Below, one piece after another: positions 32,649 to 41,625 of a DNA stretch of 64,000 nt. Position numbers and translations under genes: made by a program. The notes under the pieces were generated by a model that was not told the DNA's origin, searched no databases, and worked only from the letters and a program-made list of their open reading frames with translations. The stretch is taken from contig NZ_JABBNI010000001.1 in the NCBI RefSeq assembly GCF_012926525.1, positions 159,638 through 223,637 of the forward strand, written 5' to 3'. The stretch comes from Clostridium muellerianum (GTDB taxonomy: Bacteria; Bacillota; Clostridia; Clostridiales; Clostridiaceae). Numbering within the stretch: the first letter of the stretch is position 1; every line of letters begins with the position of its first letter.

Positions 32649-33995
32649 ATGAGAGTTACTAATAAAATGCTTGCAAATAATTATTTAACGGATATGAGTA
32701 CAAATTTAAATAATCTACAAACAATTCAACAGCAAATGTCCACGGGAAAAAATTTCACAAAGCCTTCAGATGATCCTTTTAATGTAGCTAGATCTATGCA
32801 AATGCATACAGCTATAGATGCAAATACTCAGTATAATAAAAACATAACTAATACTATAAATTGGTTAGACACTACAGATACTGCATTAAACCAGTTGGGC
32901 AATGTATTTCAAGGTATAAGAGAAAGACTTGTATCATCAGGGAATGCTGCTTATGGTTCTGATGAAAGGTCTAAAATAAAGGATGAAATAAATCAAAGGA
33001 TAGGTCAAGTATCTCAAATATTAAATACTACTTTTGCTGGAGAATACATTTTTGGTGGTACAAAAGGTGCATCTAAACCAGTAGATGCTATAATGGATTC
33101 TTCAGTTGGAGAAGTTACTAATACTGTTGCTGGGGGAAAAGGAACTGTTGGTGGTAAATTTTATGGTTCTGGTAATGCCAAATTTACAATAGAAGTAGCA
33201 GCAGTAGATTCTTCTGGAAAAGCAACTAAAGTAAATGTATTAAAAACCACTGCAAGTGGAACTACTTCAACATCTACAGTTTCACTCAATAAAGATAATA
33301 AATTTGATATAGGTAATGATTTAACATTTTCTATAGAGACTAATACCATCAATAAAGCTCCAACTATAGATCCTACAACCAAAAAGGAAACTGCATCAGG
33401 AAGTACATATACTTTTGACTGTACTTCTGCTGGAAATGCTAAACTTATTTATTGTAAAGCTGATGGAACTGAGTTAAATACAGATACTGTTGAATCGGAT
33501 CCAAATTCTGAAGATGCTTTGCAATTTAATATGATAGATACAAAAAGACAAACAGAAATATCACAAGGAGTTTTAGCTGATTATAACGTTTCAGCTTCAG
33601 AAGTAATAAAATATGGTGATGAAGATAATGACGATTTAAGAAGTTTACTTTCTAGGATTGTAAATAATTTAGATGGAAAAGATGCAAATGGAGTTAGTAA
33701 TGAAGATGCAGCTACCAAAGCTTTAGCTAATGAAGATTTGGCTGATTTAGATAAAGCTATTAAGCAGACATTAAAAATTCGTTCACAGGTAGGTGCAAAG
33801 CAAAATAGAATGGATAGTGCTAAAGAACAAAATGTTCAAGGAAATACTAATATGACTGATATACTTTCAAAAACAGAAGATATAGATGTAACACAGAAAA
33901 CTATGGAATTTGCTGTGGCTCAAACTGTATATTTAGCATCACTACAAACTAGTGCAAAAGTATTACAGCCAACACTTATGGATTATATGAGATAA
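32649..33995 (+). CDS. flgL: Hook-associated protein 3, FlgL
   Basis: 448 residues, flagellin-like ends (MRVTNKMLANNYLTDMSTNL..., and MEFAVAQTVYLASLQTSAKV at the C-terminus) with QQQMSTGKNFTKPSDDPFNVARSM diagnostic of FlgL. The central 150-320 region is longer than in Bacillus FlgL and is Thr/Ser-rich, a likely surface domain and possible glycan acceptor. It starts 19 bases after flgK. Confidence 0.94.
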   Translation: MRVTNKMLANNYLTDMSTNLNNLQTIQQQMSTGKNFTKPSDDPFNVARSMQMHTAIDANTQYNKNITNTINWLDTTDTALNQLGNVFQGIRERLVSSGNAAYGSDERSKIKDEINQRIGQVSQILNTTFAGEYIFGGTKGASKPVDAIMDSSVGEVTNTVAGGKGTVGGKFYGSGNAKFTIEVAAVDSSGKATKVNVLKTTASGTTSTSTVSLNKDNKFDIGNDLTFSIETNTINKAPTIDPTTKKETASGSTYTFDCTSAGNAKLIYCKADGTELNTDTVESDPNSEDALQFNMIDTKRQTEISQGVLADYNVSASEVIKYGDEDNDDLRSLLSRIVNNLDGKDANGVSNEDAATKALANEDLADLDKAIKQTLKIRSQVGAKQNRMDSAKEQNVQGNTNMTDILSKTEDIDVTQKTMEFAVAQTVYLASLQTSAKVLQPTLMDYMR

Positions 33996-34027
33996 CATCT
34001 TAAAACCTAAGAATAAGAGGTGTAAAA

Positions 34028-34453
34028 ATGGAACTATCAACAAAATATCATGGAATAGTTGAGTATGATGAGAGTGATGTCATTACATTTGAAAAAGGAA
34101 TTCCAGGTTTTGAACGTTTAAAAAAATTTATCATTTTCCCAGCAGAAGAAAATGAAGTGTTTAATATACTTCATTCTATAGAGGATGAAACCATAGGTCT
34201 CGTAGTAGTTTCACCTTTTCTTTATATTAAGGATTATGAATTTAATTTAGACGACGAGAAACTAAAAGAATTGCAAATTGAAAAAGAAGAGGATCTTCTA
34301 ATTTTAAATACAGTAACTGTAAGTACGAATGTTTCTGATATAACAGTAAATTTGAAAGCACCTATAGTAATAAACATAAAAAAGAAAACAGGAGAACAAA
34401 TAATATTAGATAACCCTAATTATGCTACTAAGCATTTGCTATTTCAAAAATAA
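34028..34453 (+). CDS. fliW: Flagellar assembly factor FliW
   Basis: 141 residues with the FliW pattern: EKGIPGFERLKKFIIFP, the Asp/Glu-rich centre, and LNTVTVSTNVSDITVNLKAPIVIN. FliW binds either flagellin or CsrA; when flagellin is exported, free FliW sequesters CsrA and relieves repression of flagellin translation. It lies directly ahead of csrA, the arrangement expected of this partner switch. Confidence 0.95.
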   Translation: MELSTKYHGIVEYDESDVITFEKGIPGFERLKKFIIFPAEENEVFNILHSIEDETIGLVVVSPFLYIKDYEFNLDDEKLKELQIEKEEDLLILNTVTVSTNVSDITVNLKAPIVINIKKKTGEQIILDNPNYATKHLLFQK

Positions 34454-34526
34454 TTTTAATTTAATATGGCATAATATATTTAAGAATTAGCTTGAGAAAT
34501 TTAAAAGCTCCTGGGGAGATGATGAA

Positions 34527-34745
34527 ATGTTAGTTATAAGCAGAAAAAAAGGAGAATCTATTTTACTTGGAGAAGATGTAGAAATTACAATTGTAAAAAT
34601 AGATGATAGTTCAGTGAAACTTTCTATATCAGCACCTAAAAGCATAACAATTTTAAGAAAAGAGCTATACAAGGAAGTAGAGCAGGAAAATAAAAAGGCA
34701 GTGGCTGTAGATATAAGTGTACTTAAAGAGTTAAAAAGTAAATAA
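34527..34745 (+). CDS. csrA: Translational regulator CsrA
   Basis: 72 residues with [34 protein letters not shown] and the C-terminal helix. The RNA-binding Leu4 and Arg44 positions are kept. SD GGGGAG. It should bind GGA motifs in flagellin leaders (39352-39388 and 40511-40547), blocking their Shine-Dalgarno sequences. Confidence 0.95.
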   Translation: MLVISRKKGESILLGEDVEITIVKIDDSSVKLSISAPKSITILRKELYKEVEQENKKAVAVDISVLKELKSK

Positions 34746-34776
34746 TTATATTAATTAAAAAAAGGAGTGTTTGAAC

Positions 34777-35156
34777 ATGGAGGTTAATGTATTAGGTCAG
34801 GGAGGACAGAATACCGTTACATCTAAATCTTCAGCACAAAACTTAAATGATAATGTTAAAACAGATAGTATAAACAATATTTCTCAAGTAAACAATACCG
34901 AAAATGCTAATGAAAGCAAAGGAAGGCAAGTAAGTGTTGAAGAAGTAAAAAAGCGGTAGACAAATTAAATAAATTGCTTGAAGGAAGAGAAACACATGTA
35001 GAATACGAGCCAATAGGAAAGGCAAAACACATCGGAATAAAAATAGTTGACAATGAAACGCAGGAGGTAATTCAGGAGATACCTTCTAAAAAAATTGTAG
35101 AAATGATAGATAAACTATGTGAGTTGGCAGGGCTAATGGTTGATGAAAGGGTTTAA
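34777..35156 (+). pseudogene. flaG: Flagellar protein FlaG, interrupted by a frameshift
   Basis: FlaG influences filament length. The first frame (ATG 34777, SD AAGGAGTG) ends VSVEEVKKR and a TAG at 34957-34959. The second frame continues AVDKLNKLLEGRETHVEYEPIGKAKHI and IKIVDNETQEVIQEIPSKK, the FlaG core. The run of six A before GCGG at about 34950 needs seven for one 126-residue protein, the normal size. Both parts look otherwise intact, so this is a very recent lesion, slippage or base-call error. Confidence 0.85.
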
Positions 35157-35167
35157 TTAAATTAATA

Positions 35168-35246
35168 GTGGACAATTGACAATGAAGGTTGATTTTCAGC
35201 AAAACTGAAAAGTTCCAATTAATAATTTTCAATCCTCAATTATTAA
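35168..35246. repeat. Degenerate palindromic intergenic element
   Basis: GTGGACAATTGACAATGAAGG leads into TTTTCAG-CAAAA-CTGAAAA (35193-35211), with a T/A-rich, roughly complementary far arm to 35246. The AATTGACAAT type of palindrome resembles dispersed clostridial intergenic repeats. Placed between flaG and the next small gene. Confidence 0.5.
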
Positions 35247-35263
35247 AAAAAGGGGGTACTTCT

Positions 35264-35560
35264 ATGGAATTTAGATTAAATAAAATAGACCCTGAGGTAC
35301 GTCAAAGAGTAAAAGAAACAACCAGTGCTGGTAAGATTCATACTAAAAGCGGTATAGCTATAAATAAGGATAATAAAAAGAATAAAAATGGACAAGATTT
35401 TAGTTCTGAACTTGAAAAACAAAAAGATAAAAGAAAAGCAAAAAAAATTTATGTAGATGCATTAAAGTCTGAAGAAGTAGAAGTTTCAGTTTATAAAGAA
35501 GAAAAAGAAGATTTATCTAAGGACGAAATTAAAGGCTATATTATAGATATAAGAAAATAA
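35264..35560 (+). CDS. Small hypothetical protein of the flagellar cluster
   Basis: 98 residues from ATG 35264 (AGGGGGTAC upstream; the longer frame from 35189 runs through the palindromic element). Very Lys/Glu/Asp-rich and hydrophilic with no Cys or Trp, predicted mostly helical, and ending YIIDIRK. I do not recognise a family. Its place between flaG and fliS suggests a flagellar role, possibly an export or regulatory factor, but that is inference from position alone. Confidence 0.65.
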   Translation: MEFRLNKIDPEVRQRVKETTSAGKIHTKSGIAINKDNKKNKNGQDFSSELEKQKDKRKAKKIYVDALKSEEVEVSVYKEEKEDLSKDEIKGYIIDIRK

Positions 35561-35624
35561 TTAAAAGGGAATTAAGATTTATTACTTTTAGATTAAGAAA
35601 TAAGTTTTAATTCTTAATTTTAAT

Positions 35625-35651
35625 TAAATAGTATAGATAAGTATACGATAA
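35625..35651 (+). promoter_or_regulatory. Sigma-D promoter of the fliS-fliD-fliT operon
   Basis: TAAA (35625-35628), 15 bases, TACGATAA (35644-35651), 84 bases before fliS. Confidence 0.8.
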
Positions 35652-35734
35652 TTAATTTATATGATTGTTGAATTTAGAAAAAATCATACTAAGGATATTC
35701 GTTTAAATTTTTACTAAAAAGGAGTGAGTTTTAG

Positions 35735-36121
35735 ATGTATGCACAAAACGCATATAATGCATATAAAACTAATAGTGTAAATTTTGCTTCAAAGGAACAA
35801 TTATTATTGATGCTTTTAGATGGGTCCGTTAAGTTTTCAAAAATAGCAAGACAAGCTATAGAGAAAAAAGATATACCAAGAGCTCATGAAAATATAGTAA
35901 AAACTCAAGATATATTTTATGAACTTATGTTAACTTTAGATGCAACCCAGACAGGAGAATGGGGAGCTAAGTTACTTGGAATATATGATTTTATAATAAG
36001 AAGACTTAGAGATGCAAACACGAAAAAAGATTTAAAAATAATGGATGAAGTTATACCTCTTGTAGAAAGTGTAAGAGATATGTGGAATGAAGCTTATAAG
36101 GTATCTAAGCAAGCAAAATAG
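35735..36121 (+). CDS. fliS: Flagellin export chaperone FliS
   Basis: 128 residues with NAYNAYKTNSVNFASKEQLL and LMLLDGSVKFSKIARQAIE, then an IYDFIIRRLRDAN segment, all FliS features. It binds the flagellin C-terminus and prevents early polymerisation. SD AAGGAGTGAG. The gene order fliS-fliD-fliT is usual. Confidence 0.95.
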   Translation: MYAQNAYNAYKTNSVNFASKEQLLLMLLDGSVKFSKIARQAIEKKDIPRAHENIVKTQDIFYELMLTLDATQTGEWGAKLLGIYDFIIRRLRDANTKKDLKIMDEVIPLVESVRDMWNEAYKVSKQAK

Positions 36122-36206
36122 AATGAAAGTATAAATTTATTTTTATGAAATGTAAAAAGTTATTTATAAATAGCTTGTGTTATAAAGGAAAGGAGAGTGT
36201 TTAAAA

Positions 36207-38729
36207 ATGAGCAGCATAAATAGAATAACAGGTCTTTCGGGATTTGATGTGGATGGTACTGTACAAAAACTTATGAAGGCAGAAAATACTAAGCTAGATA
36301 AGGCAAAACAGGATAGACAAGTAATACAGTGGAGGGAAGAATTATACAGAGAACAAATTGGAAATTTAAATACATTTTCAAGCACCTACTTTGATACTTT
36401 AAAAAGTGATACATATATATTATCTTCTAATACATTTTCAGCAGCTGCTGTAACTACTTCAGACACTACTAGCAAAATAAATGCAACAGCTATGTCTTCT
36501 GCAAGGACTGGTACTTACAGTATAACTGTCAATAATGTTGCAAAGGGAGCTAGTGTAATAGGTAGTAAGGCTGTAAATATAGAACAAGGTGGTGCTATTG
36601 GTTTTCCAATAGTTATGGATGGAAATAACAATACATTTAAGGTGAATATAGGTACAAGTTATGATGTTACTTTAGATAGTACAAAAGTTTATAGTAATTT
36701 ATCGCAAATGGCGGCAGATTTGAATACAAAAATGGGCAGTGTTACAGTAGGGTCAGGAAAATTAAGTGATAATGTGGCAGCTGTAGTAAGTAGTGATGGC
36801 ACAAAAATTGAATTTAATAAAAAAATAGAAATAACTGACAGTAATAAAAATATAACTCTTAATGTGGATGGAAATAATTATAATGTAACCTTAACTAAGG
36901 GAAATTTTACTACTAGCGATATTGCCTCGCAAATAAATGGTCAATTGTCAGGCTTGAAGACTGCGGGTGGTACTGCTTTTCCTACAGGAGTAGCAGCACA
37001 GTCAACTGATGGTCAAAATATAACTTTTATAAATACCTCCGATAAGACTGTTCATGCAGGGACAGTAAGTGTATCTACAGGTTTGCCTACAGTTACAACT
37101 GGCGGTACTAATACAGGAGTAACTGGAACTAAATTAAACTTTGCGTCAAACAGTTTTAGTTATGATAAACAAATAATAGCTGGAAAAAATGATACTTTTA
37201 GTATAGGTGGAACTACAATCACTCTTGCGGCAAGGAATTATACAACTGATCTAAATGGTGGTGGTAGCAACTATAGTGATAATGATATAACAACAGATTT
37301 AATTTCACAAATAAATACACAGTTAACAGCAGGTTCATCCATATCAGCAAGAACTGCAGTAGATGGTAGTAATACAATTCAACTTGTTTCAACTACTTCG
37401 GCTCAAATAGGGCTAAGTGGCAATGCTGCAAGTATGCTAGGTTTTGTTAGTGGTTCTCAGTTATCACAATCTCAAAGTGATAGTATCAATAATATTCTAA
37501 CAGGGTCTGCAGATTTTACAATTAATGGTGTTGAATTTAAATATGATTTTTCAAAGGCGGCAGGGGATTCAGCACTAGCTTCAGGATATATAGGAGCTAA
37601 AGGCAGAAGTATATCTAGCATAATGTCTGAAATTTCTACTAAGGCTAGTGTAAATGTTGGTTACAGTGAACTTACAAGAAACTTTACAATGGCTAGTAGA
37701 AATACAGGAGCAAGTCAAAACTTTACAGCAAAAGATACATCAGGAACGTTTATGGCTACTCTTTTTGGATCTGGAGATATAGATACAAGTGCATCAGATT
37801 TGACAAAAGCAGTGGATGGTTCTTTTACTATAACAGAACCAGGGGGATCAGCTACAACTGTTACAGAATCCTCAAATAACTTTGCTATAGATGGGGTAAC
37901 TTATAAAATAGATCCTAATACTGCTAATGGTGCGGCATCAACATTAAATATATCACAAAATACGGATGCCACACTTAATAAAATAAAAGATTTTATTAGC
38001 AAATACAATGATTTGATAGGAAAAATAAACACAAAGATAGATGAAAAGAGACAGTATAGCTACAATCCTTTAACTGACGATGAAAAGAAATCTTTAAAAG
38101 CTAATGGTGAAGAGGATCAGATAACAGTATTAGAAGGTAAAGCAAAGCAAGGTTTATTAAAAAATGATATATCACTTAGTAATATGGTTTCACAAATGAG
38201 AACAGCTTTTTACGATACAGTAAAAGATGCAGGAATAAATTTATATGATATAGGATTATCTACATCTGATGATACAACTCAGAGAGGAAAAATTGTAATA
38301 GATGAAGATAAGTTAAAACAGGCATTACAAACTGATGGTGATAAAATATCTAAACTATTTACACAGAAATCTACAACAAAACCTTATTATAGTCCAGTTA
38401 TGAGTAATTCTGATAGGGCTGCAAGGTATTCAGAAGAAGGAATATTCCAAAGAATAAATGATATTATACAAGATAATGTAAGAATGTCAAGAGATTCCCA
38501 AGGAAACAAGGGGTTACTTATACAAAAGGCAGGAGTTCAAGGGGATGTAACAGATATTAATGGAATTATACCTAAGGAATTAAGTGCTCAAGATACTCTT
38601 ATTAAGCAAATTACTAGTAAATTATCTGATAAGGAAGAGGCATATTATAAACAATTTTCGGCTATGGAACAAGCTCTTGAAAAATTAAACTCTCAATCAA
38701 CGTGGTTGTCACAACAACTTGGAGGTTAA
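36207..38729 (+). CDS. fliD: Filament cap protein FliD (hook-associated protein 2)
   Basis: 840 residues, larger than the roughly 500 of Bacillus FliD. The N-terminal NRITGLSGFDVDGTVQKLM motif and the C-terminal LGLSTSDDT-like block (IGLSTSDDTTQRGKIVIDEDKL) with final coiled coil (ALEKLNSQSTWLSQQL) define the family. The middle 90-560 is a long Ser/Thr/Gly/Asn-rich tract with several repeat-like domains, the probable surface-exposed cap adornment. It promotes flagellin folding at the tip. Confidence 0.94.
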   Translation: MSSINRITGLSGFDVDGTVQKLMKAENTKLDKAKQDRQVIQWREELYREQIGNLNTFSSTYFDTLKSDTYILSSNTFSAAAVTTSDTTSKINATAMSSARTGTYSITVNNVAKGASVIGSKAVNIEQGGAIGFPIVMDGNNNTFKVNIGTSYDVTLDSTKVYSNLSQMAADLNTKMGSVTVGSGKLSDNVAAVVSSDGTKIEFNKKIEITDSNKNITLNVDGNNYNVTLTKGNFTTSDIASQINGQLSGLKTAGGTAFPTGVAAQSTDGQNITFINTSDKTVHAGTVSVSTGLPTVTTGGTNTGVTGTKLNFASNSFSYDKQIIAGKNDTFSIGGTTITLAARNYTTDLNGGGSNYSDNDITTDLISQINTQLTAGSSISARTAVDGSNTIQLVSTTSAQIGLSGNAASMLGFVSGSQLSQSQSDSINNILTGSADFTINGVEFKYDFSKAAGDSALASGYIGAKGRSISSIMSEISTKASVNVGYSELTRNFTMASRNTGASQNFTAKDTSGTFMATLFGSGDIDTSASDLTKAVDGSFTITEPGGSATTVTESSNNFAIDGVTYKIDPNTANGAASTLNISQNTDATLNKIKDFISKYNDLIGKINTKIDEKRQYSYNPLTDDEKKSLKANGEEDQITVLEGKAKQGLLKNDISLSNMVSQMRTAFYDTVKDAGINLYDIGLSTSDDTTQRGKIVIDEDKLKQALQTDGDKISKLFTQKSTTKPYYSPVMSNSDRAARYSEEGIFQRINDIIQDNVRMSRDSQGNKGLLIQKAGVQGDVTDINGIIPKELSAQDTLIKQITSKLSDKEEAYYKQFSAMEQALEKLNSQSTWLSQQLGG

Positions 38730-38738
38730 TAAAAGTAA

Positions 38739-39083
38739 ATGAATACTGAATTAGAAGGCCTTTTAAATCAATATAGAGAATATACTCTAAAGCTTATAAA
38801 TGTAGTAGAAGAAGAACTTTATGATGATGTGGAAGGCTTACTTACAAAAAGAGAACACATAATTGATCAAATAAATTCTAATCAGCATACAAAAGATGAG
38901 TTTTCAAAAGTAGCAAAAGACTTACAAATTTTGATTTTGCAAAAAAAGTTAACGGATTTAATGAATCAAAAGAAAAGCAAAATAAAAAATAAACTTAAAT
39001 CAATGGCTAAAAATAAATCAGCAAGGAAAAGTTATAATAAAAAATTCAGTGTAGATTCTTTATTTTTTAACAAGAAAATGTAG
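38739..39083 (+). CDS. fliT: FliT-like flagellar chaperone
   Basis: 114 residues, helical and basic (NTELEGLLNQYREYTLKLINVVEE, then KLTDLMNQKKSKIKNKLKSM). It has weak family conservation but the size, the helix pattern and the position directly after fliD fit FliT, the FliD export chaperone. Strong terminator follows. Confidence 0.75.
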   Translation: MNTELEGLLNQYREYTLKLINVVEEELYDDVEGLLTKREHIIDQINSNQHTKDEFSKVAKDLQILILQKKLTDLMNQKKSKIKNKLKSMAKNKSARKSYNKKFSVDSLFFNKKM

Positions 39084-39100
39084 TTTTTGCTTTAATAAAC

Positions 39101-39145
39101 TTCACATAAAAAGAACATGTTTTATACATGTTCTTTTTATGTGAA
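39101..39145 (+). terminator. Terminator of the fliS-fliD-fliT operon
   Basis: A perfect 20-bp stem (39101-39120 with 39126-39145; arm begins TTCACATAAAAAGAACATGT) with loop TTTAT. The internal T tract of the right arm would serve termination. Confidence 0.9.
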
Positions 39146-39294
39146 ATCTTATGATTTTTGAATAAAATTATAAGATAGGTAAAAATCATACACATAGCAT
39201 GTTTAAAGTATGTTATAAATTAGCATAAATGTCATAATAATTAGGAAAAAAGAAAAAAATATATAAAATTATCAAAAAAGTTCGCTTTAAAGTA

Positions 39295-39321
39295 TAAAGA
39301 ATAAATTAAATAATCCGATAT
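39295..39321 (+). promoter_or_regulatory. Sigma-D promoter of the first flagellin gene
   Basis: TAAA (39295-39298), 15 bases, TCCGATAT (39314-39321). The predicted transcript has a leader of about 65-70 bases. Confidence 0.85.
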
Positions 39322-39351
39322 ACATAGTGTAAACACAAAATATAAGAGTGA

Positions 39352-39388
39352 ACAAGGATGTTTGCTTAATTTAAAAATCAAGGAGGAA
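39352..39388 (+). promoter_or_regulatory. Likely CsrA-binding leader of the first flagellin
   Basis: ACAAGGATG (GGA at 39356) and AAGGAGGA (GGA at 39382 and 39385, the Shine-Dalgarno sequence) are about 26 bases apart, as in the two-site CsrA leader of Bacillus hag. The same sequence is kept in the second flagellin leader. Confidence 0.6.
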
Positions 39389-39394
39389 GAAAAA

Positions 39395-40315
39395 ATGATA
39401 ATTAATCACAATTTAAACGCTATGGACGCTCATAGAAATATGGTGGCTAACACAGGTAATGCAGGAAAAGCAATGGAAAAATTAAGCTCAGGTTTAAGAA
39501 TAAACAGAGCTGGAGATGATGCAGCAGGATTAGCAATATCAGAAAAAATGAGAGGACAAATCAGAGGATTAGATCAAGCTTCAAGAAACTCTCAAGATGG
39601 TATTTCAATGATCCAAACAGCTGAAGGTGGATTAAATGAAACTCACTCAATTCTTCAAAGAATGAGAGAATTAGCAACACAATCAGCTAATGATACAAAC
39701 GTATCAATAGACAGAGATGCTATTCAAGGTGAAATTAATCAATTGACTTCAGAAATAACTAGAATAGGAAACACAACTGAATTCAATACTCAAAAACTTT
39801 TAAATGGTGGATCAGTGAACGCTGCAGCAGGTGGTCAAACTAACTTCTCATTAACATTACAAATAGGTGCAAACGAAGGACAAAACTTTAAACTAACATT
39901 AAATGACATGAGATCTTACAATTTAGGAATATCTACAGTATCAGCTGGAACTGGAACTGCATTTGCAGCAGCTGGCACAGTAACAGATGCATCATCAACT
40001 GCTAATGAATTTGCATTAAATGTAGGAAGTACAGCAGCAGCAGGAAATGCAATAACAGTAATAAATAAAGCAATAAATACAGTATCAACTGAGAGAGCAA
40101 AACTTGGTGCTTACCAAAACAGATTAGAGCATACAATAGCTAACTTAAACACAGCAAGTGAAAACTTAAGTGCATCAGAATCAAGAATAAGAGATGTAGA
40201 TATGGCAAAAGAAATGATGAACTATACAAAGACAAATGTATTAACTCAAGCTGCTCAAGCAATGCTTGGTCAAGCAAACCAAACACCAAACCAAGTTCTT
40301 CAATTATTAAGATAA
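39395..40315 (+). CDS. fliC: Flagellin (tandem copy 1)
   Basis: 306 residues from ATG 39395 (AAGGAGGAAG upstream). Conserved D0/D1 ends: MIINHNLNAMDAHRNMVAN, KLSSGLRINRAGDDAAGLAI, and at the C-terminus ASESRIRDVDMAKEMMNYTK and QAMLGQANQTPNQVLQLLR. The short middle (about 150-220) is Ala/Thr/Ser-rich with no long D2/D3 domain and is the likely glycosylated surface. It is nearly identical to the copy at 40554 except in that middle. Filament subunit, exported by the flagellar type III apparatus. A Pro-less C-terminal core as usual for clostridia. Confidence 0.97.
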   Translation: MIINHNLNAMDAHRNMVANTGNAGKAMEKLSSGLRINRAGDDAAGLAISEKMRGQIRGLDQASRNSQDGISMIQTAEGGLNETHSILQRMRELATQSANDTNVSIDRDAIQGEINQLTSEITRIGNTTEFNTQKLLNGGSVNAAAGGQTNFSLTLQIGANEGQNFKLTLNDMRSYNLGISTVSAGTGTAFAAAGTVTDASSTANEFALNVGSTAAAGNAITVINKAINTVSTERAKLGAYQNRLEHTIANLNTASENLSASESRIRDVDMAKEMMNYTKTNVLTQAAQAMLGQANQTPNQVLQLLR

Positions 40316-40337
40316 TAAGAAGAAATTTTATAAAAAA

Positions 40338-40366
40338 GGACATGTTTTATGCATGTTCTTTTTTTT
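40338..40366 (+). terminator. Terminator of flagellin copy 1
   Basis: GGACATG/CATGTTC stem followed by eight T. The same sequence follows copy 2, so it is part of the duplicated unit. Confidence 0.9.
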
Positions 40367-40455
40367 GTTAGTATATTTAAAATTCAGAGGCTTTTGAAAA
40401 TAGTTCCTAATAAGGTACCAAATATAATAAATATGAATAATTTTACTTAAAAGTA

Positions 40456-40482
40456 TAAAGTGTGAAGGGTTTAATACGATAT
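40456..40482 (+). promoter_or_regulatory. Sigma-D promoter of the second flagellin gene
   Basis: TAAA (40456-40459), 15 bases, TACGATAT (40475-40482). The promoter differs from that of copy 1 although the leaders and coding ends are nearly identical. Confidence 0.82.
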
Positions 40483-40510
40483 ACTTAATGTAATAATTAA
40501 ATATGGGTAA

Positions 40511-40547
40511 ACAAGGATGTTTGCTTAATTTAAAAATCAAGGAGGAA
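40511..40547 (+). promoter_or_regulatory. Likely CsrA-binding leader of the second flagellin
   Basis: The same ACAAGGATG and AAGGAGGA pair as in copy 1 (GGA at 40515, 40541, 40544), separated by the same AT-rich spacer. Confidence 0.6.
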
Positions 40548-40553
40548 GAAAAA

Positions 40554-41477
40554 ATGATAATTAATCACAATTTAAACGCTATGGACGCTCATAGAAATAT
40601 GGTGGCTAACACAGGTAATGCAGGAAAAGCAATGGAAAAATTAAGCTCAGGTTTAAGAATAAACAGAGCTGGAGATGATGCAGCAGGATTAGCAATATCA
40701 GAAAAAATGAGAGGACAAATCAGAGGATTAGATCAAGCTTCAAGAAACTCTCAAGATGGTATTTCAATGATCCAAACAGCTGAAGGTGGATTAAACGAAA
40801 CTCACTCAATTCTTCAAAGAATGAGAGAATTAGCAACACAATCAGCTAACGATACAAACGTATCAATAGACAGAGATGCTATTCAAGGAGAAATAAACCA
40901 ATTAACTTCAGAAATAACTAGAATAGGAAACACAACTGAATTCAATACTCAAAAACTTTTAAATGGTGGATCAGTAAATGCTAAAGCAGGTGGTCAAACT
41001 GACTTCTCATTAACATTACAAATCGGTGCAAATGAAGGACAAAACTTTAAAGTAACATTAAATGATATGAGAGCATATAACTTAGGAATATCTACAATAT
41101 CATCTTCAACAGATAAATCATTTGCACAATTATCAACAGTAACAGACGCATCATCAAGTGCTGATAAAGAAATAGCATTAAATGTAGGAAGTACAGCAGC
41201 AGCAGGAAATGCAATAACAGTAATAAATAAAGCAATAAATACAGTATCTTCTGAAAGAGCAAAACTTGGTGCTTACCAAAACAGATTAGAACATACAATA
41301 GCTAACTTAAACACAGCAAGTGAAAACTTAAGTGCATCAGAATCAAGAATAAGAGACGTAGATATGGCAAAAGAAATGATGAACTATACAAAGACAAATG
41401 TATTAACTCAAGCCGCTCAAGCAATGCTTGGTCAAGCAAACCAAACACCAAACCAAGTTCTTCAATTATTAAGATAA
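40554..41477 (+). CDS. fliC: Flagellin (tandem copy 2)
   Basis: 307 residues from ATG 40554. The N-terminal 150 and C-terminal 100 residues are almost the same as copy 1, including most silent positions; the centre differs (GISTISSSTDKSFAQLSTVT here against GISTVSAGTGTAFAAAGTVT). Both have their own sigma-D promoter, leader and terminator, so both are probably expressed and may co-assemble. The identity at silent sites points to recent duplication or gene conversion. Confidence 0.97.
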   Translation: MIINHNLNAMDAHRNMVANTGNAGKAMEKLSSGLRINRAGDDAAGLAISEKMRGQIRGLDQASRNSQDGISMIQTAEGGLNETHSILQRMRELATQSANDTNVSIDRDAIQGEINQLTSEITRIGNTTEFNTQKLLNGGSVNAKAGGQTDFSLTLQIGANEGQNFKVTLNDMRAYNLGISTISSSTDKSFAQLSTVTDASSSADKEIALNVGSTAAAGNAITVINKAINTVSSERAKLGAYQNRLEHTIANLNTASENLSASESRIRDVDMAKEMMNYTKTNVLTQAAQAMLGQANQTPNQVLQLLR

Positions 41478-41499
41478 TAAGAAGAAATTTTATAAAAAA

Positions 41500-41527
41500 G
41501 GACATGTTTTATGCATGTTCTTTTTTT
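41500..41527 (+). terminator. Terminator of flagellin copy 2
   Basis: Same GGACATG/CATGTTC hairpin and T run as after copy 1. Confidence 0.9.
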
Positions 41528-41561
41528 ATTGCATGGAAATGAGATTAAGTTTTTTAACAAT

Positions 41562-41588
41562 TAAAGATAAGTATAATATTTACGATAA
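41562..41588 (+). promoter_or_regulatory. Sigma-D promoter of the glycosyltransferase genes
   Basis: TAAA (41562-41565), 15 bases, TACGATAA (41581-41588). It lies inside an open frame that begins at 41515, which shows that the gene must start downstream, at ATG 41626. Confidence 0.8.
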
Positions 41589-41625
41589 ACTAGATATAAA
41601 TAAATATAAAAGGGTGAAGAGTTTT

